Shown here: piece after piece, positions 1 through 9,027 of the stretch
Numbering within the stretch: the first letter of the stretch is position 1
Layout: every line of letters begins with the position of its first letter
From: Leisingera daeponensis DSM 23529
GTDB taxonomy: Bacteria > Pseudomonadota > Alphaproteobacteria > Rhodobacterales > Rhodobacteraceae
DNA: 64,000 nt
Assembly: GCF_000473145.1 (NCBI RefSeq)
Contig: NZ_KI421500.1
Span: 62,225-126,224 of the forward strand
Direction of reading: 5' to 3'
Notes under the pieces: generated by a model
Database searches by the model: none
The model's input: the letters and a program-made list of their open reading frames with translations, nothing else
What the model was told of the DNA's origin: nothing
Made by a program: the position numbers and the translations under genes

Positions 1-3000
1 CTTGCGGTCCAGCGGAGGCCGGAAGAGGGTGAGCGGGCCGTGCCAGGATTTGAGGGCGTAAGCCTCAACCGCGGCGCGGAAGGCCAGTTCGATCTTGCGG
101 TTGTTGAACTCCGGCCGGGTGCCCTTTTCTGCCGGTTTGGCCCGGCGTTTCTCAAACTCCCAGGCGATCCGGTTTCTGGCCCATTCGCCAAGGTAGCCCA
201 GGCCCTTGCTGCGCAGTTCCGCCAGCTTGATCAGGGCCTTGTCAGGGCGGCTGAGAGGCGGGCGCACTGGCAGCGGCGTGTCCAGCAGGATCAGCGCGGC
301 GGTGTCCTCGCCCTGGTCCTTGAGCTGCTGCGCCATCTCATAGGCGGTGATGCCGCCGCCGGAGAAACCGCCCAGCAGATACGGGCCCTGGGGCTGGATC
401 TGGCGGATTTCGGACAGGCAGCTGCGGGCGGCGTCCTCGATCCGGCTGTGCGGGCCGGCGTCGCCCACCAGCCCCTTAGCCTGCAGGCCATAGACCGGCC
501 GGTCCTTGCCGACCTGCAGCGCCAGATGGCGCAGGTTCAGCACATTGCCGAACATGCCCGCTACCAGAAAGAAGGGCCGCCGCCCGGTGCCATCGCCCGG
601 ATGCAATTGCACCAGATGGGTGTACTGCGGCTTGTCCTCTGCGGTTTTGGGCGTGTCCCCCGGTTCCGCCGCGACCCCGCCGCCGGTGCGGGCGATGATG
701 CGCTCTGCCAGCGCGGCGACGCTGGGCGCCTCGAACAGCACCGACAGCGGGAATTCCACACCGAAGCTGCGTTTCACCTGCGCAAACAGCCGCACTGCAA
801 TCAGCGAGTGGCCGCCAAGGTCAAAGAAGCTGTCCTCGATCCCGACCTCGCTGACGCCCAAGAGCGCGGCAAAGAGCTTGGCCAGCTCCTCCTCCACCGG
901 GTTGCGCGGGGCAATGTAATCGGTGTCGAGCTGCGGGCGGTCAAAGGTCTGCGCTTCTGCCGCGGCGGGCGCGGCGCTCTGTGCCGCCTGTGCAATCAGC
1001 GCGGGCAGGTCGAGCGAGGAGACCACCACCTGCGGCAGCCCGGCGGCCAGCGCGCGGGCCAGCGCCTCGCCGCCGTCCTCGGCCGTGATACCGTTGGAAA
1101 TGTTCAGTTGCAGGCGGCGTTCCTCCGGCGACAGCGGCTGCGCGCTGCGGGCAGGTTCCAGACCCAGCTCTGCTGCAGTGGCATCGGCTTCGGCGGCACC
1201 GGCAGAGGCATCCAGGCCAGAGGCAAGGCGCTGCATCCGGAAGCCTTCGATCTCGGCCAGAACGGTGCCGTTTGTATCCGTCAGCGTGACGTCAAACATT
1301 GCGGAGGCGCTGTCTGGCGCCGCGGCCAGCCGCACGTGGCTGAAGATGTTCGCGGTGAGCGGCGCAAAGACGCGGATGGTGCGGTAGGAGACCGGCACCC
1401 AAAGCGCATCTGCCCGATAGCCGGGGATCAGCTTCATCGCCCAGCCTGTGGCAAGATCCATCAGGCCGGGATGCAGCAGGGTGCCGTCCTGCGCCGCAGC
1501 CTCCGGCAGGGCAAGGCTGGCAATCCCTTCGCCGTCCCCCAGGGCGGCGCGCTCCAGCACATGCCAGCGCGGGCCAAAGCGCAGATGCGCCTCCTGCGGG
1601 GATTGCAGGCGCCCGCCGGCAGGCGCCTGCCCCTCCGGGCATCGGGTGAAAATCTTTTGGAGGTTGAGTGCGGCGGGGCATTCTGCCACCGCCGCGGAGG
1701 CCAGCATTGCCTGACAGTTGAGAGAGTAACCATTTGTACATGCCGAGTAAACAAACAGTTCATAACCATTTTCTTTAGCTTCTAGCTTAACCAGAAGCTT
1801 TTTGGGCTCGCCGTCCTGCACAATCAGAGGGCGCAGGAAATAGAGGTCGCGGAGTTCGAACGGCCCTTCGGCCCCTGCTGCCGCCAGCGCCTCGGCGGCC
1901 ATTTCGATGTAGCCGGTGCCGGGCACCAGGGCGGTGCCATCGGCGGTGCGGTGCTCCTCCAGCAGCCAGTCTGCGGTGCTGAAACGAGGGGTGAAAATGC
2001 GGTTGCCTGCGGCATCAAACGCCTGCTGCTGCAGCAGCGGCTGGGGGCAGGGCTCCGGCGTGCTGGCGCCTGCGGCGCTGTTGCGGGCATTCATGGCATC
2101 GGCGGCCATGCCGGTGTCCGCCCAGACGCCCCAATCCACTGCCGCGACACGGGTCTGCCCGCCGGCACGGTGCTTGGCCCAGGCGTTCAGGTATTCGTTG
2201 GCGGCGATGTAATCCACCTGGCCCGCGGGCCGGGTCACGGTGGAGGAGGAGGAGAACAGCACCATCAGCTCCAGGCTGCCGTCGGGAAACACTGTGTCCA
2301 GGGCACGCAATCCGCTCACCTTGGGGGCCAGGACCTGGGCGATCCGGTCCTCGTCCTTGGCCAGAAGCGGGCCGTCATCAATGACGCCCGCCGCGTGGAT
2401 CACGCCGGTCAGCGGGCCGTTTGCGGCCTCGGCCTGCGCGCGTGCGGAGCGCAGCTCGCCTGTGTGGCAGACGTCGGCGGCCAGCGGCAGCACAGTGCCG
2501 TTGCCGGTCTCCTCCAGCGCCATCAGCGCGCGGATGCGCTGCGCGGTGCGGTTGGCCGGGCTGTGGCTGCCGAGATACCGGTCCCAGCTGTCGCGCGGCG
2601 GCAGGCCCTCGCGGGAGATCAGCGTGATCTTCGCCCCGTAGTCCCGCATCAGATAACCCGCGATGGCCAGGCCGATGCCGCCGAAGCCGCCGGTGATCAG
2701 GTAGTGGCCGCCTTGTTTGAATGGCGGTGTTTCCGGCAGGGGCAGCGGCTGCGGGCGCCAGGTGAGTTCGAACCGCTTCTCTCCGCGCCAGGCGGCGGAG
2801 GTGTTTGCGGGCTCCGCCATCAGCTCTTCCAGCAACCGGGCGGTGATGTCCGTGTCCGCCGGGTTGCGGCGGGCAAACAGGCCCTGCGCCGCCGCTGGCA
2901 GCTCGATGTCCACAGTGGCGCAGGACAGCCCCGGCAGCTCCCGCGGGATCACGCCGGCAGGGCCTGCGATCATCGCCTTTTCCGGATAGGGCAGGGCCTC

Positions 3001-6000
3001 GTCCCGGACCTGCGCGGCGCCGGTGGTAAAGACCGTGATATGCAGCGGGCCGGGCAGATCGGCATTGCCAAGCTCCTGCCCCAGCGCGGTCAGGGAATGG
3101 AAACCCATCTCAAGGTTGCGGTCAAAGAAGGAGGAGCCGGGGCGGAAGGTTTCCCCCCCGGTCACCAGCCAGAAATGGGCGATCCGGTGCGGCAGCAGGC
3201 CGGCCCCGGCCAGATCTGCCAGCAGCGCGCCATAGGCGGCGCGGCCCTGTTCGGGCGGCAGGATATAGGAATCCGGCGACAGCTGAGCATAGGTATCGCC
3301 GGCGCGGACGCGGGCGACGGCATGGCCTGCGGCTTCCAGCCGGGCGGCGGCGCGGGCGGCATGGCCGGTTTCATCCTCGAAGATCAGCCAGGTCTGCGGA
3401 TCCTGACCCAGTTCCTCGTCCACGTCCCACGTGCAGTCTGCCAGCCGCGGGCGCCAGGCCGGGCGGTAGCCCCAATCGCGCAGGTCGTCGTGGCGGGCAG
3501 GCGCCTTAGCGTTTTCCTCCACCACAGCTCTGCCGGGCTCGATGAAATAGCGGCTGCGCTGGAAGGCGTATCCGGGCAGCGGCAGACGGTTGCGCCGCGC
3601 CTCGCCCCAGATCTGCCGCCAGTCGGCCTCGACGCCGCAGGCCCACAGGCGGCCGATAACACCGAAGAAATAGCTGTCGTCCATCACGTCCTGATCCGGA
3701 TGGCGCAGGGAACTGAGCACTTGGCCCTGCTTTACCGCCGGCGACATCTGCGCCAGCGCGCTGAGCGCCTTGCCGGGGCCGACCTCCAGAAACACGCGGC
3801 CGGGGGTTTGGGCGAGGGTTTCGATGCAGCCGGCATAAAGCACGGTGTTGCGCAGCTGGCCCACCCAGTAGTCGGCGCTGGTGGCCTGTTCCGCCGTCAG
3901 GGCCGTGCCTGTGCGGTTGGAGATCACCGGCAGCTTCGGCGCGGACAGGGGCAGGGAGCGGATGAAGTCCCCGTATTCCTGCAAGATGCCGTCCAGCATC
4001 CGGGAGTGGGCGGCAATGTCGATCTGGATGCGCTGGTGTTCCACCTCGCGGGCGCTCAGGTCTGCCGAGAGGCGGTCCAGCGCGTCCTGCGGGCCGGACA
4101 CGGCGGTGAGGGAGGGAGCGTTGACGCTGGCGATATCCAGATCATCGCCGATGATGGCCTCGACCTCTGCCAGCGGCAGCGCAATCGACAGCATTCCGCC
4201 CGCAGGCACCGTATCAAACAGCCGCCCGCGCAGCAGAACCAGGCCGATGCAGTCCTCGAAGGAGATAACACCGGCGAGGCAGGCCGCGGTGTTTTCGCCC
4301 ATGGAATGACCGACCAATGCGGCAGGCCGCACGCCCCAGCTGATCCACAGCTGCGCCAGCGCGTATTCCACGATCATGATCAGCGGCAGCTGCACCGAGG
4401 GCTGCTGCAGGCGCGCATTCGCTGCGTCCTCTTCGCCGTCTTCCGGCAGCCAGAGGGCGCGGATGTCGTAGTCCAGGCTCTTTTGCAGATGCTCCAGCCC
4501 GCGGTCCATCCACTCGGCAAAGACCGGTTCGGTCTCGTAAAGGTCGCGCGCCATGCCCGCATATTGCGCGCCGCCGCCGGGGAACATGAAAACAACCTCA
4601 GGCGCGTCGCCCAGGCGGTCGTGGGTGAAGACCTTGCGCGGATCGTTTTCCTCAATCAGCCGGGCGGCTTCGGCTGCGGTTTCGGCCACCAGCACCCGCC
4701 GTTTGGCAAAACCGCGGCGGCCTTCCTTCAGGGTATAGGCCACGTCGGCCAGATCGGCCTCGGGGTTGGCTTTCAGATATTCAGCCAGCGCCTGAGAGTT
4801 GGCCTCCAGCGCTGCCTTGGACTGTCCGGAAACGCAAAGGATCTGGAACGGGAAATCGCTTTCCTCCGAAGGCGCGCGCTCCGGCGCTTCCTCCAGGATC
4901 ACATGGGCATTGGTGCCGCCGACGCCCAGCGAGTTGATGCCTGCCCGCCGCGGACCCTTGTGCGGCACCCAGGGCGTCAGAGCGGCGTTCACCTTGAACG
5001 GCGAGGTTTCGAAATCAATTGCCGGGTTTGGGGCCTCATAGCCCAGCGAGGGCGGGATTTCCCGGTGATGCAGCGCCAGCGCGGTCTTGGTCAGGCTGGC
5101 AACGCCCGCTGCGGTGTCCAGATGGCCGATATTGGTCTTGACCGAGCCGATGCGGCAATAGCCGGTGTCCTGCGTGCTGGCGCGGTAGGCATCCGTCAGG
5201 GCGGAAACCTCGATCGGGTCGCCCAGATAGGTGCCGGTGCCGTGGCATTCGACATAATCAATGGTCTCTGCCGGGGTGCCTGCCGCTGCCAGCGCCTTTT
5301 GCACCGCTGCCGACTGGCCGCCGACGGATGGCGCCAGGTAGCCCGCCTTGTCCGCGCCGTCGTTGTTTATGGCGGACCCCTTGATCACCGCCCAGATGTG
5401 GTCGCCGTCGGCAATCGCATCCTCCAGCCGCCGCAGCGCCACCGCACCGGCGCCGGAGCCGAAGACGGTGCCTTGCGCCCGGTGGTCAAAGGCATGGCAA
5501 TGGCCGTCGGGGCTGAGGATCTCGTTTTCCTTGTAGAGATAGCCGCGGCCCTGCGGCAGCTCGATGGTGACACCGCCCGCCAGCGCCATGTCGCACTCGC
5601 CCTCCCGCAGCGCTTTGCAGGCGTAATGCACCGCCACCAGCGAAGTGGAGCAGGCGGTCTGCACGTTGACCGACGGCCCCTTGAGGTCGAAGACGTGGCT
5701 GACGCGGGTTGACAGGAAATCCTTGTCATTGCCGGTGTGGCGCAATAGGAACATGCCGACATCGTCGACCAGAGCCGGGTTGGAGCAGATGTTGAAGTAG
5801 AAATAGCTGCCCATGCCGCAGCCCGCATAGACTCCGATGGGGCCGTTGATGCTTTCCGGCGGATGGCCCGCGTTTTCCATCGCACCCCAGGCGACTTCCA
5901 GAAACTTGCGGTGCTGCGGGTCGAGGATGGCGGCCTCTTTCGGGCTGAAGCCGAAGAATTCGGCATCAAACTCGTCAAACCCCTGCAGCCGTGCGGATGC

Positions 6001-6222
6001 GGGCACATAGTTCGGATCGGCCAGGGCCGAGGCGCGTTCGCCATGTGCCAGCAGCGTCTCGCGGTCCAGAACCTCGATCGATTCGATCCCTGCGCGCAGG
6101 TTCTGCCAGAACACCTCGGCAGAGCCTGCGCCCGGCACTGTCACCGACAGCCCGACAATGGCAATATCACCGGGCTTAATCTGTTCGGCAGCGCCCGCCG
6201 CTGCGGTAATCCCATCCTGCAT
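1..6222 (-). CDS. Type I polyketide synthase, KS-AT-KR-DH-ACP-TE (C-terminus off the window)
   Basis: This is a multidomain polyketide synthase read from ATG at 6222; the frame stays open to base 1, so 2074 residues are visible and the stop lies outside. Domains seen in order: ketosynthase (active site TACSTS, Cys191; HGTGT), acyltransferase (GHSMGE, Ser640), a linker resembling a structural ketoreductase half, ketoreductase (GGFGGIG near 1180; Tyr1338 in VDYIAAN), dehydratase (His1424; HPGLMD, Asp1589), acyl carrier protein (DLGGHS, Ser1806) and thioesterase (GFSGGG, Ser1954). Such a protein extends, reduces, dehydrates and releases an acyl chain. No enoylreductase is visible. KR lying before DH differs from the usual DH-KR order. 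The acyltransferase specificity motif (IAAH) is not one I can assign to a substrate. Residues about 1474-1504 use strikingly A+T-rich codons. The family call is firm; the product is unknown. Confidence 0.95.
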   Translation of the reverse strand, partial: MQDGITAAAGAAEQIKPGDIAIVGLSVTVPGAGSAEVFWQNLRAGIESIEVLDRETLLAHGERASALADPNYVPASARLQGFDEFDAEFFGFSPKEAAILDPQHRKFLEVAWGAMENAGHPPESINGPIGVYAGCGMGSYFYFNICSNPALVDDVGMFLLRHTGNDKDFLSTRVSHVFDLKGPSVNVQTACSTSLVAVHYACKALREGECDMALAGGVTIELPQGRGYLYKENEILSPDGHCHAFDHRAQGTVFGSGAGAVALRRLEDAIADGDHIWAVIKGSAINNDGADKAGYLAPSVGGQSAAVQKALAAAGTPAETIDYVECHGTGTYLGDPIEVSALTDAYRASTQDTGYCRIGSVKTNIGHLDTAAGVASLTKTALALHHREIPPSLGYEAPNPAIDFETSPFKVNAALTPWVPHKGPRRAGINSLGVGGTNAHVILEEAPERAPSEESDFPFQILCVSGQSKAALEANSQALAEYLKANPEADLADVAYTLKEGRRGFAKRRVLVAETAAEAARLIEENDPRKVFTHDRLGDAPEVVFMFPGGGAQYAGMARDLYETEPVFAEWMDRGLEHLQKSLDYDIRALWLPEDGEEDAANARLQQPSVQLPLIMIVEYALAQLWISWGVRPAALVGHSMGENTAACLAGVISFEDCIGLVLLRGRLFDTVPAGGMLSIALPLAEVEAIIGDDLDIASVNAPSLTAVSGPQDALDRLSADLSAREVEHQRIQIDIAAHSRMLDGILQEYGDFIRSLPLSAPKLPVISNRTGTALTAEQATSADYWVGQLRNTVLYAGCIETLAQTPGRVFLEVGPGKALSALAQMSPAVKQGQVLSSLRHPDQDVMDDSYFFGVIGRLWACGVEADWRQIWGEARRNRLPLPGYAFQRSRYFIEPGRAVVEENAKAPARHDDLRDWGYRPAWRPRLADCTWDVDEELGQDPQTWLIFEDETGHAARAAARLEAAGHAVARVRAGDTYAQLSPDSYILPPEQGRAAYGALLADLAGAGLLPHRIAHFWLVTGGETFRPGSSFFDRNLEMGFHSLTALGQELGNADLPGPLHITVFTTGAAQVRDEALPYPEKAMIAGPAGVIPRELPGLSCATVDIELPAAAQGLFARRNPADTDITARLLEELMAEPANTSAAWRGEKRFELTWRPQPLPLPETPPFKQGGHYLITGGFGGIGLAIAGYLMRDYGAKITLISREGLPPRDSWDRYLGSHSPANRTAQRIRALMALEETGNGTVLPLAADVCHTGELRSARAQAEAANGPLTGVIHAAGVIDDGPLLAKDEDRIAQVLAPKVSGLRALDTVFPDGSLELMVLFSSSSTVTRPAGQVDYIAANEYLNAWAKHRAGGQTRVAAVDWGVWADTGMAADAMNARNSAAGASTPEPCPQPLLQQQAFDAAGNRIFTPRFSTADWLLEEHRTADGTALVPGTGYIEMAAEALAAAGAEGPFELRDLYFLRPLIVQDGEPKKLLVKLEAKENGYELFVYSACTNGYSLNCQAMLASAAVAECPAALNLQKIFTRCPEGQAPAGGRLQSPQEAHLRFGPRWHVLERAALGDGEGIASLALPEAAAQDGTLLHPGLMDLATGWAMKLIPGYRADALWVPVSYRTIRVFAPLTANIFSHVRLAAAPDSASAMFDVTLTDTNGTVLAEIEGFRMQRLASGLDASAGAAEADATAAELGLEPARSAQPLSPEERRLQLNISNGITAEDGGEALARALAAGLPQVVVSSLDLPALIAQAAQSAAPAAAEAQTFDRPQLDTDYIAPRNPVEEELAKLFAALLGVSEVGIEDSFFDLGGHSLIAVRLFAQVKRSFGVEFPLSVLFEAPSVAALAERIIARTGGGVAAEPGDTPKTAEDKPQYTHLVQLHPGDGTGRRPFFLVAGMFGNVLNLRHLALQVGKDRPVYGLQAKGLVGDAGPHSRIEDAARSCLSEIRQIQPQGPYLLGGFSGGGITAYEMAQQLKDQGEDTAALILLDTPLPVRPPLSRPDKALIKLAELRSKGLGYLGEWARNRIAWEFEKRRAKPAEKGTRPEFNNRKIELAFRAAVEAYALKSWHGPLTLFRPPLDRK

Positions 6223-6483
6223 CGTCAATACCTGACCCCACTAGCCCTTCGCAAACGGTCCGGCACGCCGCAGCCAGTCCGCTTTGCGAAAATGGCAGGG
6301 CCCGCCGGACGGGTTTATTATCCGGTGCCGGGATTTTTCCCGGCGGCTGCTCCGGCCTGGCGGCATAGATCCCCATCTGCTCCGCGGGGCCGGATGAATT
6401 CTTGTTTATCTTCGTCAATCCATGCGGCTGTCCTATGGACGCATTGTGTTGAATTGGGCCGGAAAAGCGGAAAGATTGCGGCA

Positions 6484-7947
6484 TCACAGGATGCTGCGCC
6501 GCCCGCGCCCTGCGGTGTCAGGCAGCATCGCCTGCGCGCCGCCGAACAGTGCGGCTTTGGGGCGGAACACATCCGGGTACAGCAGCCGCTCGGCATAGCC
6601 CAGAACCGATCCCGCGCACATCCAGGTGATCGGGATCAGCGTCGCGTTCAGCAGCATGTCCACCATGGTGGCCGCCAGAATCAGCGCAATCGGCGCGGCA
6701 TAGGGCGAGACGCTGCCGGCAGGCGCCCGCCGCGCGGCAGAGGCGAGCAGCATCAGCGGCGCCGCCAGCAATCCCATCTCGGCGATATAGCCCAGCCAGC
6801 CGAAGGTGCCGAAGACAATGATCCAGCGCCCGTCCGGGACCGACAGGATCTGCCCGGTCTCCTCGTGCCGCACCAGGTTGCGGCCCCAGCCGCCCCAGCC
6901 GAACCACGGTTTCTCCGCAGCCCTGGCAAGCAGCTGCGCTTCGTTCTCGAACCGGTAGTTCAGCGAATGCGCCCGTTCGGCACTGATTGCCTCGGCCTGG
7001 GCCACCAGCGCTTCGGTCGGCACCAGCCCGGTGTTGCGCAGCATCGGGTAGACCACCGCGATCACCGCCAGCAGCAGGGCCGCCCGCAGCTGCCAGCGCA
7101 AGGGCGCCAGCGCCACGACGGGCACAAACGCCAGCGCATAGGCGAGCGAGGCCAGGCTCTTGCACAGCACCAGCACCGCAAACAGATAGGCGGCCGCCAA
7201 TGCCAGACGCAGCCGCTGCCGGCCGGCGGCGGCACGCGCCAGGGCGGTGGCCGCCAGCAGCGCCGACAGCATGAAGAATGCCAGCCACAGGGCATGCGGC
7301 AGGAACACGATGGGGCGGAAGCCGCCCTGACGCATCATCTGGCTGAAGTCATGCTGGAAGAAACCGTAGACCCAGACGTTGATTTGCGGGCTGAACCGGA
7401 TCTCGACCAGCGACGGGATGGTATAGGCCAGCGCGCCGATCATCAGCGCCAGCAGCAACTCGCGCTGGGCGTCGGGCGTGGAGAGGTAGCGGCGGGCCAG
7501 CAGGAACGGGATCAGCACGATCATCTGGTTGATGATGACGGAACCCAGGTCGCGCCAGCGCAGGCCCGGCAGCTGATCGGTCAGGAAGATGATCGGGTCG
7601 GAATTGGCGATCTTGCGGAACAGGATCGGCTCGCCATTGGTCAGCACCGTGGGGATGACGCCGAACACGAACAGCAGCGTCAGCAGCCGCACTGCCGGAT
7701 GCCGCGGCAACAGCGGCACCGGCTTGCGCAGCAGCCCTGCGCACAGCACGAAGGCCATCAGCGAGGGAATGGCGAATTTGTCCATATCCGGCACCAGCGG
7801 CAGGTCGAATTCGGCCAGCGGCGGCAGCAGCAGGTAGCCCGCAATCAGGCACCACAGGATCGCCCGTTCCAGCGGCAGACGCCGGAACAGCACCAGGCTG
7901 ACCAGCGGCCAGGCCAGCAGCATCAGATAGGCCAAGGCATTGGGCAC
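6484..7947 (-). CDS. O-antigen ligase / polysaccharide polymerase-like membrane protein
   Basis: This is a 487-residue polytopic membrane protein with roughly ten to twelve hydrophobic segments and a large central loop, as in the O-antigen ligase/Wzy polymerase superfamily. The loop contains a WFGWGGWGRN stretch, resembling the G-W-G-rich loop of these enzymes. They join or polymerise undecaprenyl-linked glycans on the periplasmic face of the inner membrane. I chose the GTG at 7947 because GAGGAGA lies nine bases upstream; an in-frame TTG at 7983 would add 12 residues without a better site. It sits between a PKS and glycosyltransferases, which suggests exopolysaccharide synthesis. Ligase versus polymerase cannot be decided from sequence. 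The 261-bp gap to the PKS (6223-6483) shows only weak inverted repeats (TTCGCAAA/TTTGCGAA at 6248 and 6283; GTCC-TAT-GGAC at 6430). Confidence 0.75.
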   Translation of the reverse strand: MPNALAYLMLLAWPLVSLVLFRRLPLERAILWCLIAGYLLLPPLAEFDLPLVPDMDKFAIPSLMAFVLCAGLLRKPVPLLPRHPAVRLLTLLFVFGVIPTVLTNGEPILFRKIANSDPIIFLTDQLPGLRWRDLGSVIINQMIVLIPFLLARRYLSTPDAQRELLLALMIGALAYTIPSLVEIRFSPQINVWVYGFFQHDFSQMMRQGGFRPIVFLPHALWLAFFMLSALLAATALARAAAGRQRLRLALAAAYLFAVLVLCKSLASLAYALAFVPVVALAPLRWQLRAALLLAVIAVVYPMLRNTGLVPTEALVAQAEAISAERAHSLNYRFENEAQLLARAAEKPWFGWGGWGRNLVRHEETGQILSVPDGRWIIVFGTFGWLGYIAEMGLLAAPLMLLASAARRAPAGSVSPYAAPIALILAATMVDMLLNATLIPITWMCAGSVLGYAERLLYPDVFRPKAALFGGAQAMLPDTAGRGRRSIL

Positions 7948-8137
7948 AGGCCAGTTTCTCCTCGTTCCCCGTTGTTGGTTCAAAGTTTAACGATTGCCGC
8001 GGGCGCTGTCGCGCGGATTTGCAAGAACCGGTAAACGGTGTGCAGCGATGCCACGCTGGCGGCCGCGGTGGGCTTGCTGCGCTGGCCTGGCGCGGATGCC
8101 GGATGTATCAGGGACGTGTCAAAGACCGGGGGATGCA

Positions 8138-8890
8138 GTGTATTTCGATTTCAACGGCCGCCGGGTGGCGGTGAACATGCCCCGCCGGGCGCTGCTGGAG
8201 GCGGAGATCCGGGCACGGTTCAAGGCGCGCCAGGGCTTTGCGCTGGCCACGATCAACCTGGACCACCTCGTCAAACTGGCGCAGTCGCCGGAGTTTCTGG
8301 CCGCCTACCAGGCGCAGGATCTGGTGGTGGCGGACGGGCGCCCGATTGTCTGGCTGTCGCGGCTTGCGGGCCGCCCGGTGGAGCTGATGCCGGGCTCGGA
8401 TCTGGTGCTGCCGCTATGCCGCCTGGCGGCCGAGGCCGGGGTGCCGGTGGCGCTGGCCGGCAGCACCGAAGAGGCGCTGGCAGACGCCGCGGCGGCGCTG
8501 ACTGCCGCAGTCCCGGACCTGGAGATCGCCTGGTGCCACGCCCCCTCGGGCCGGTTCGACCCGGAGGGCGAGGAGGCGGACCGGATCCTGCACCGGCTGG
8601 ATGAGACAGGCGTCGGCCTGTGTTTCCTGGCGCTGGGCGCGCCCAAGCAGGAGCGCCTGGCGCAGCGCGGCCGCCGCCTGGCCCCGCGCACCGGCTTTGC
8701 CAGCATCGGCGCCGGCCTCGATTTCCTGGGCGGCCATCAGAAACGGGCCCCTGCCTGGGTGCGGGCGATCGCGATGGAGTGGCTGTGGCGGGCGCTGTCC
8801 AGCCCGTCCCGGCTGCTGCCGCGCTATGCCAAATGCCTGGCGGTCCTGCCCGGCCAGATGCTCAGAGCCTGGCGCATCCGGACCCGCTGA
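8138..8890 (+). CDS. WecG/TagA/CpsF family glycosyltransferase
   Basis: The protein is a 250-residue member of the GT26 family, which transfers N-acetylmannosamine(uronic acid) or related sugars to a lipid-linked acceptor at the inner membrane face. Visible family signatures are TINLDHLVKL near residue 40, VADGRPIVWLSRL with the catalytic-type Asp, the PGSDLVLPL segment, FLALGAPKQE in the C-terminal half and GAGLDFLGG after it. The start is placed at GTG 8138, six bases after GGGGGA; an in-frame ATG at 8096 would add 14 residues and cannot be excluded. The gene diverges from the ligase/polymerase-like gene and converges on the two GT2 genes, fitting a surface polysaccharide locus. The donor sugar is not predictable. 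Confidence 0.85.
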   Translation: MYFDFNGRRVAVNMPRRALLEAEIRARFKARQGFALATINLDHLVKLAQSPEFLAAYQAQDLVVADGRPIVWLSRLAGRPVELMPGSDLVLPLCRLAAEAGVPVALAGSTEEALADAAAALTAAVPDLEIAWCHAPSGRFDPEGEEADRILHRLDETGVGLCFLALGAPKQERLAQRGRRLAPRTGFASIGAGLDFLGGHQKRAPAWVRAIAMEWLWRALSSPSRLLPRYAKCLAVLPGQMLRAWRIRTR

Positions 8891-8900
8891 GCAGCCTGAT

Positions 8901-8982
8901 GCGAGGCTCTGCCTCGCGCTCCGGGATATTTCCAGCCAGATGAACAAAGGATCCGGTCTTCATCTGGCTGCAAATATCCTGG
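8901..8982. repeat. REP-like palindromic element, copy 1
   Basis: A short hairpin (gcgaggc-tct-gcctcgc, 8901-8917) is followed by 23-bp inverted arms at 8921-8943 and 8960-8982 with two mismatches; the arm core is GGGATATTTCCAGCCAGATGA. The same element occurs in reverse order at 43647-43728. It lies between two converging genes, so it may act as a bidirectional transcription end or be a REP-type repeat. I see this directly; its function is inferred. Confidence 0.8.
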
Positions 8983-9027
8983 GGTGAATTGGCCGGCAGG
9001 CCAAGGGGGGCAAAGCTCCCGGCGGCG

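Noticed and set aside
1771..1800. Terminator-like hairpin (AGCTTCT/AGAAGCT then TTTT) on the plus strand
   Set aside because: It lies inside the PKS coding sequence on the antisense strand; better explained by the A+T-rich codon island.
40..5712. Long plus-strand open frames (581 and 1253 codons) in 40-5712
   Set aside because: They lie antisense to the PKS, whose domains and active sites are clear on the minus strand. High G+C makes the opposite frame stop-poor.
6430..6440. GTCC-TAT-GGAC dyad upstream of the PKS as a quorum-sensing box
   Set aside because: Too short and unlike known lux boxes to claim.
5863..8034. 723-codon plus-strand open frame
   Set aside because: Antisense to the PKS start and the membrane protein gene; Gln/Arg/His-rich composition typical of a shadow.
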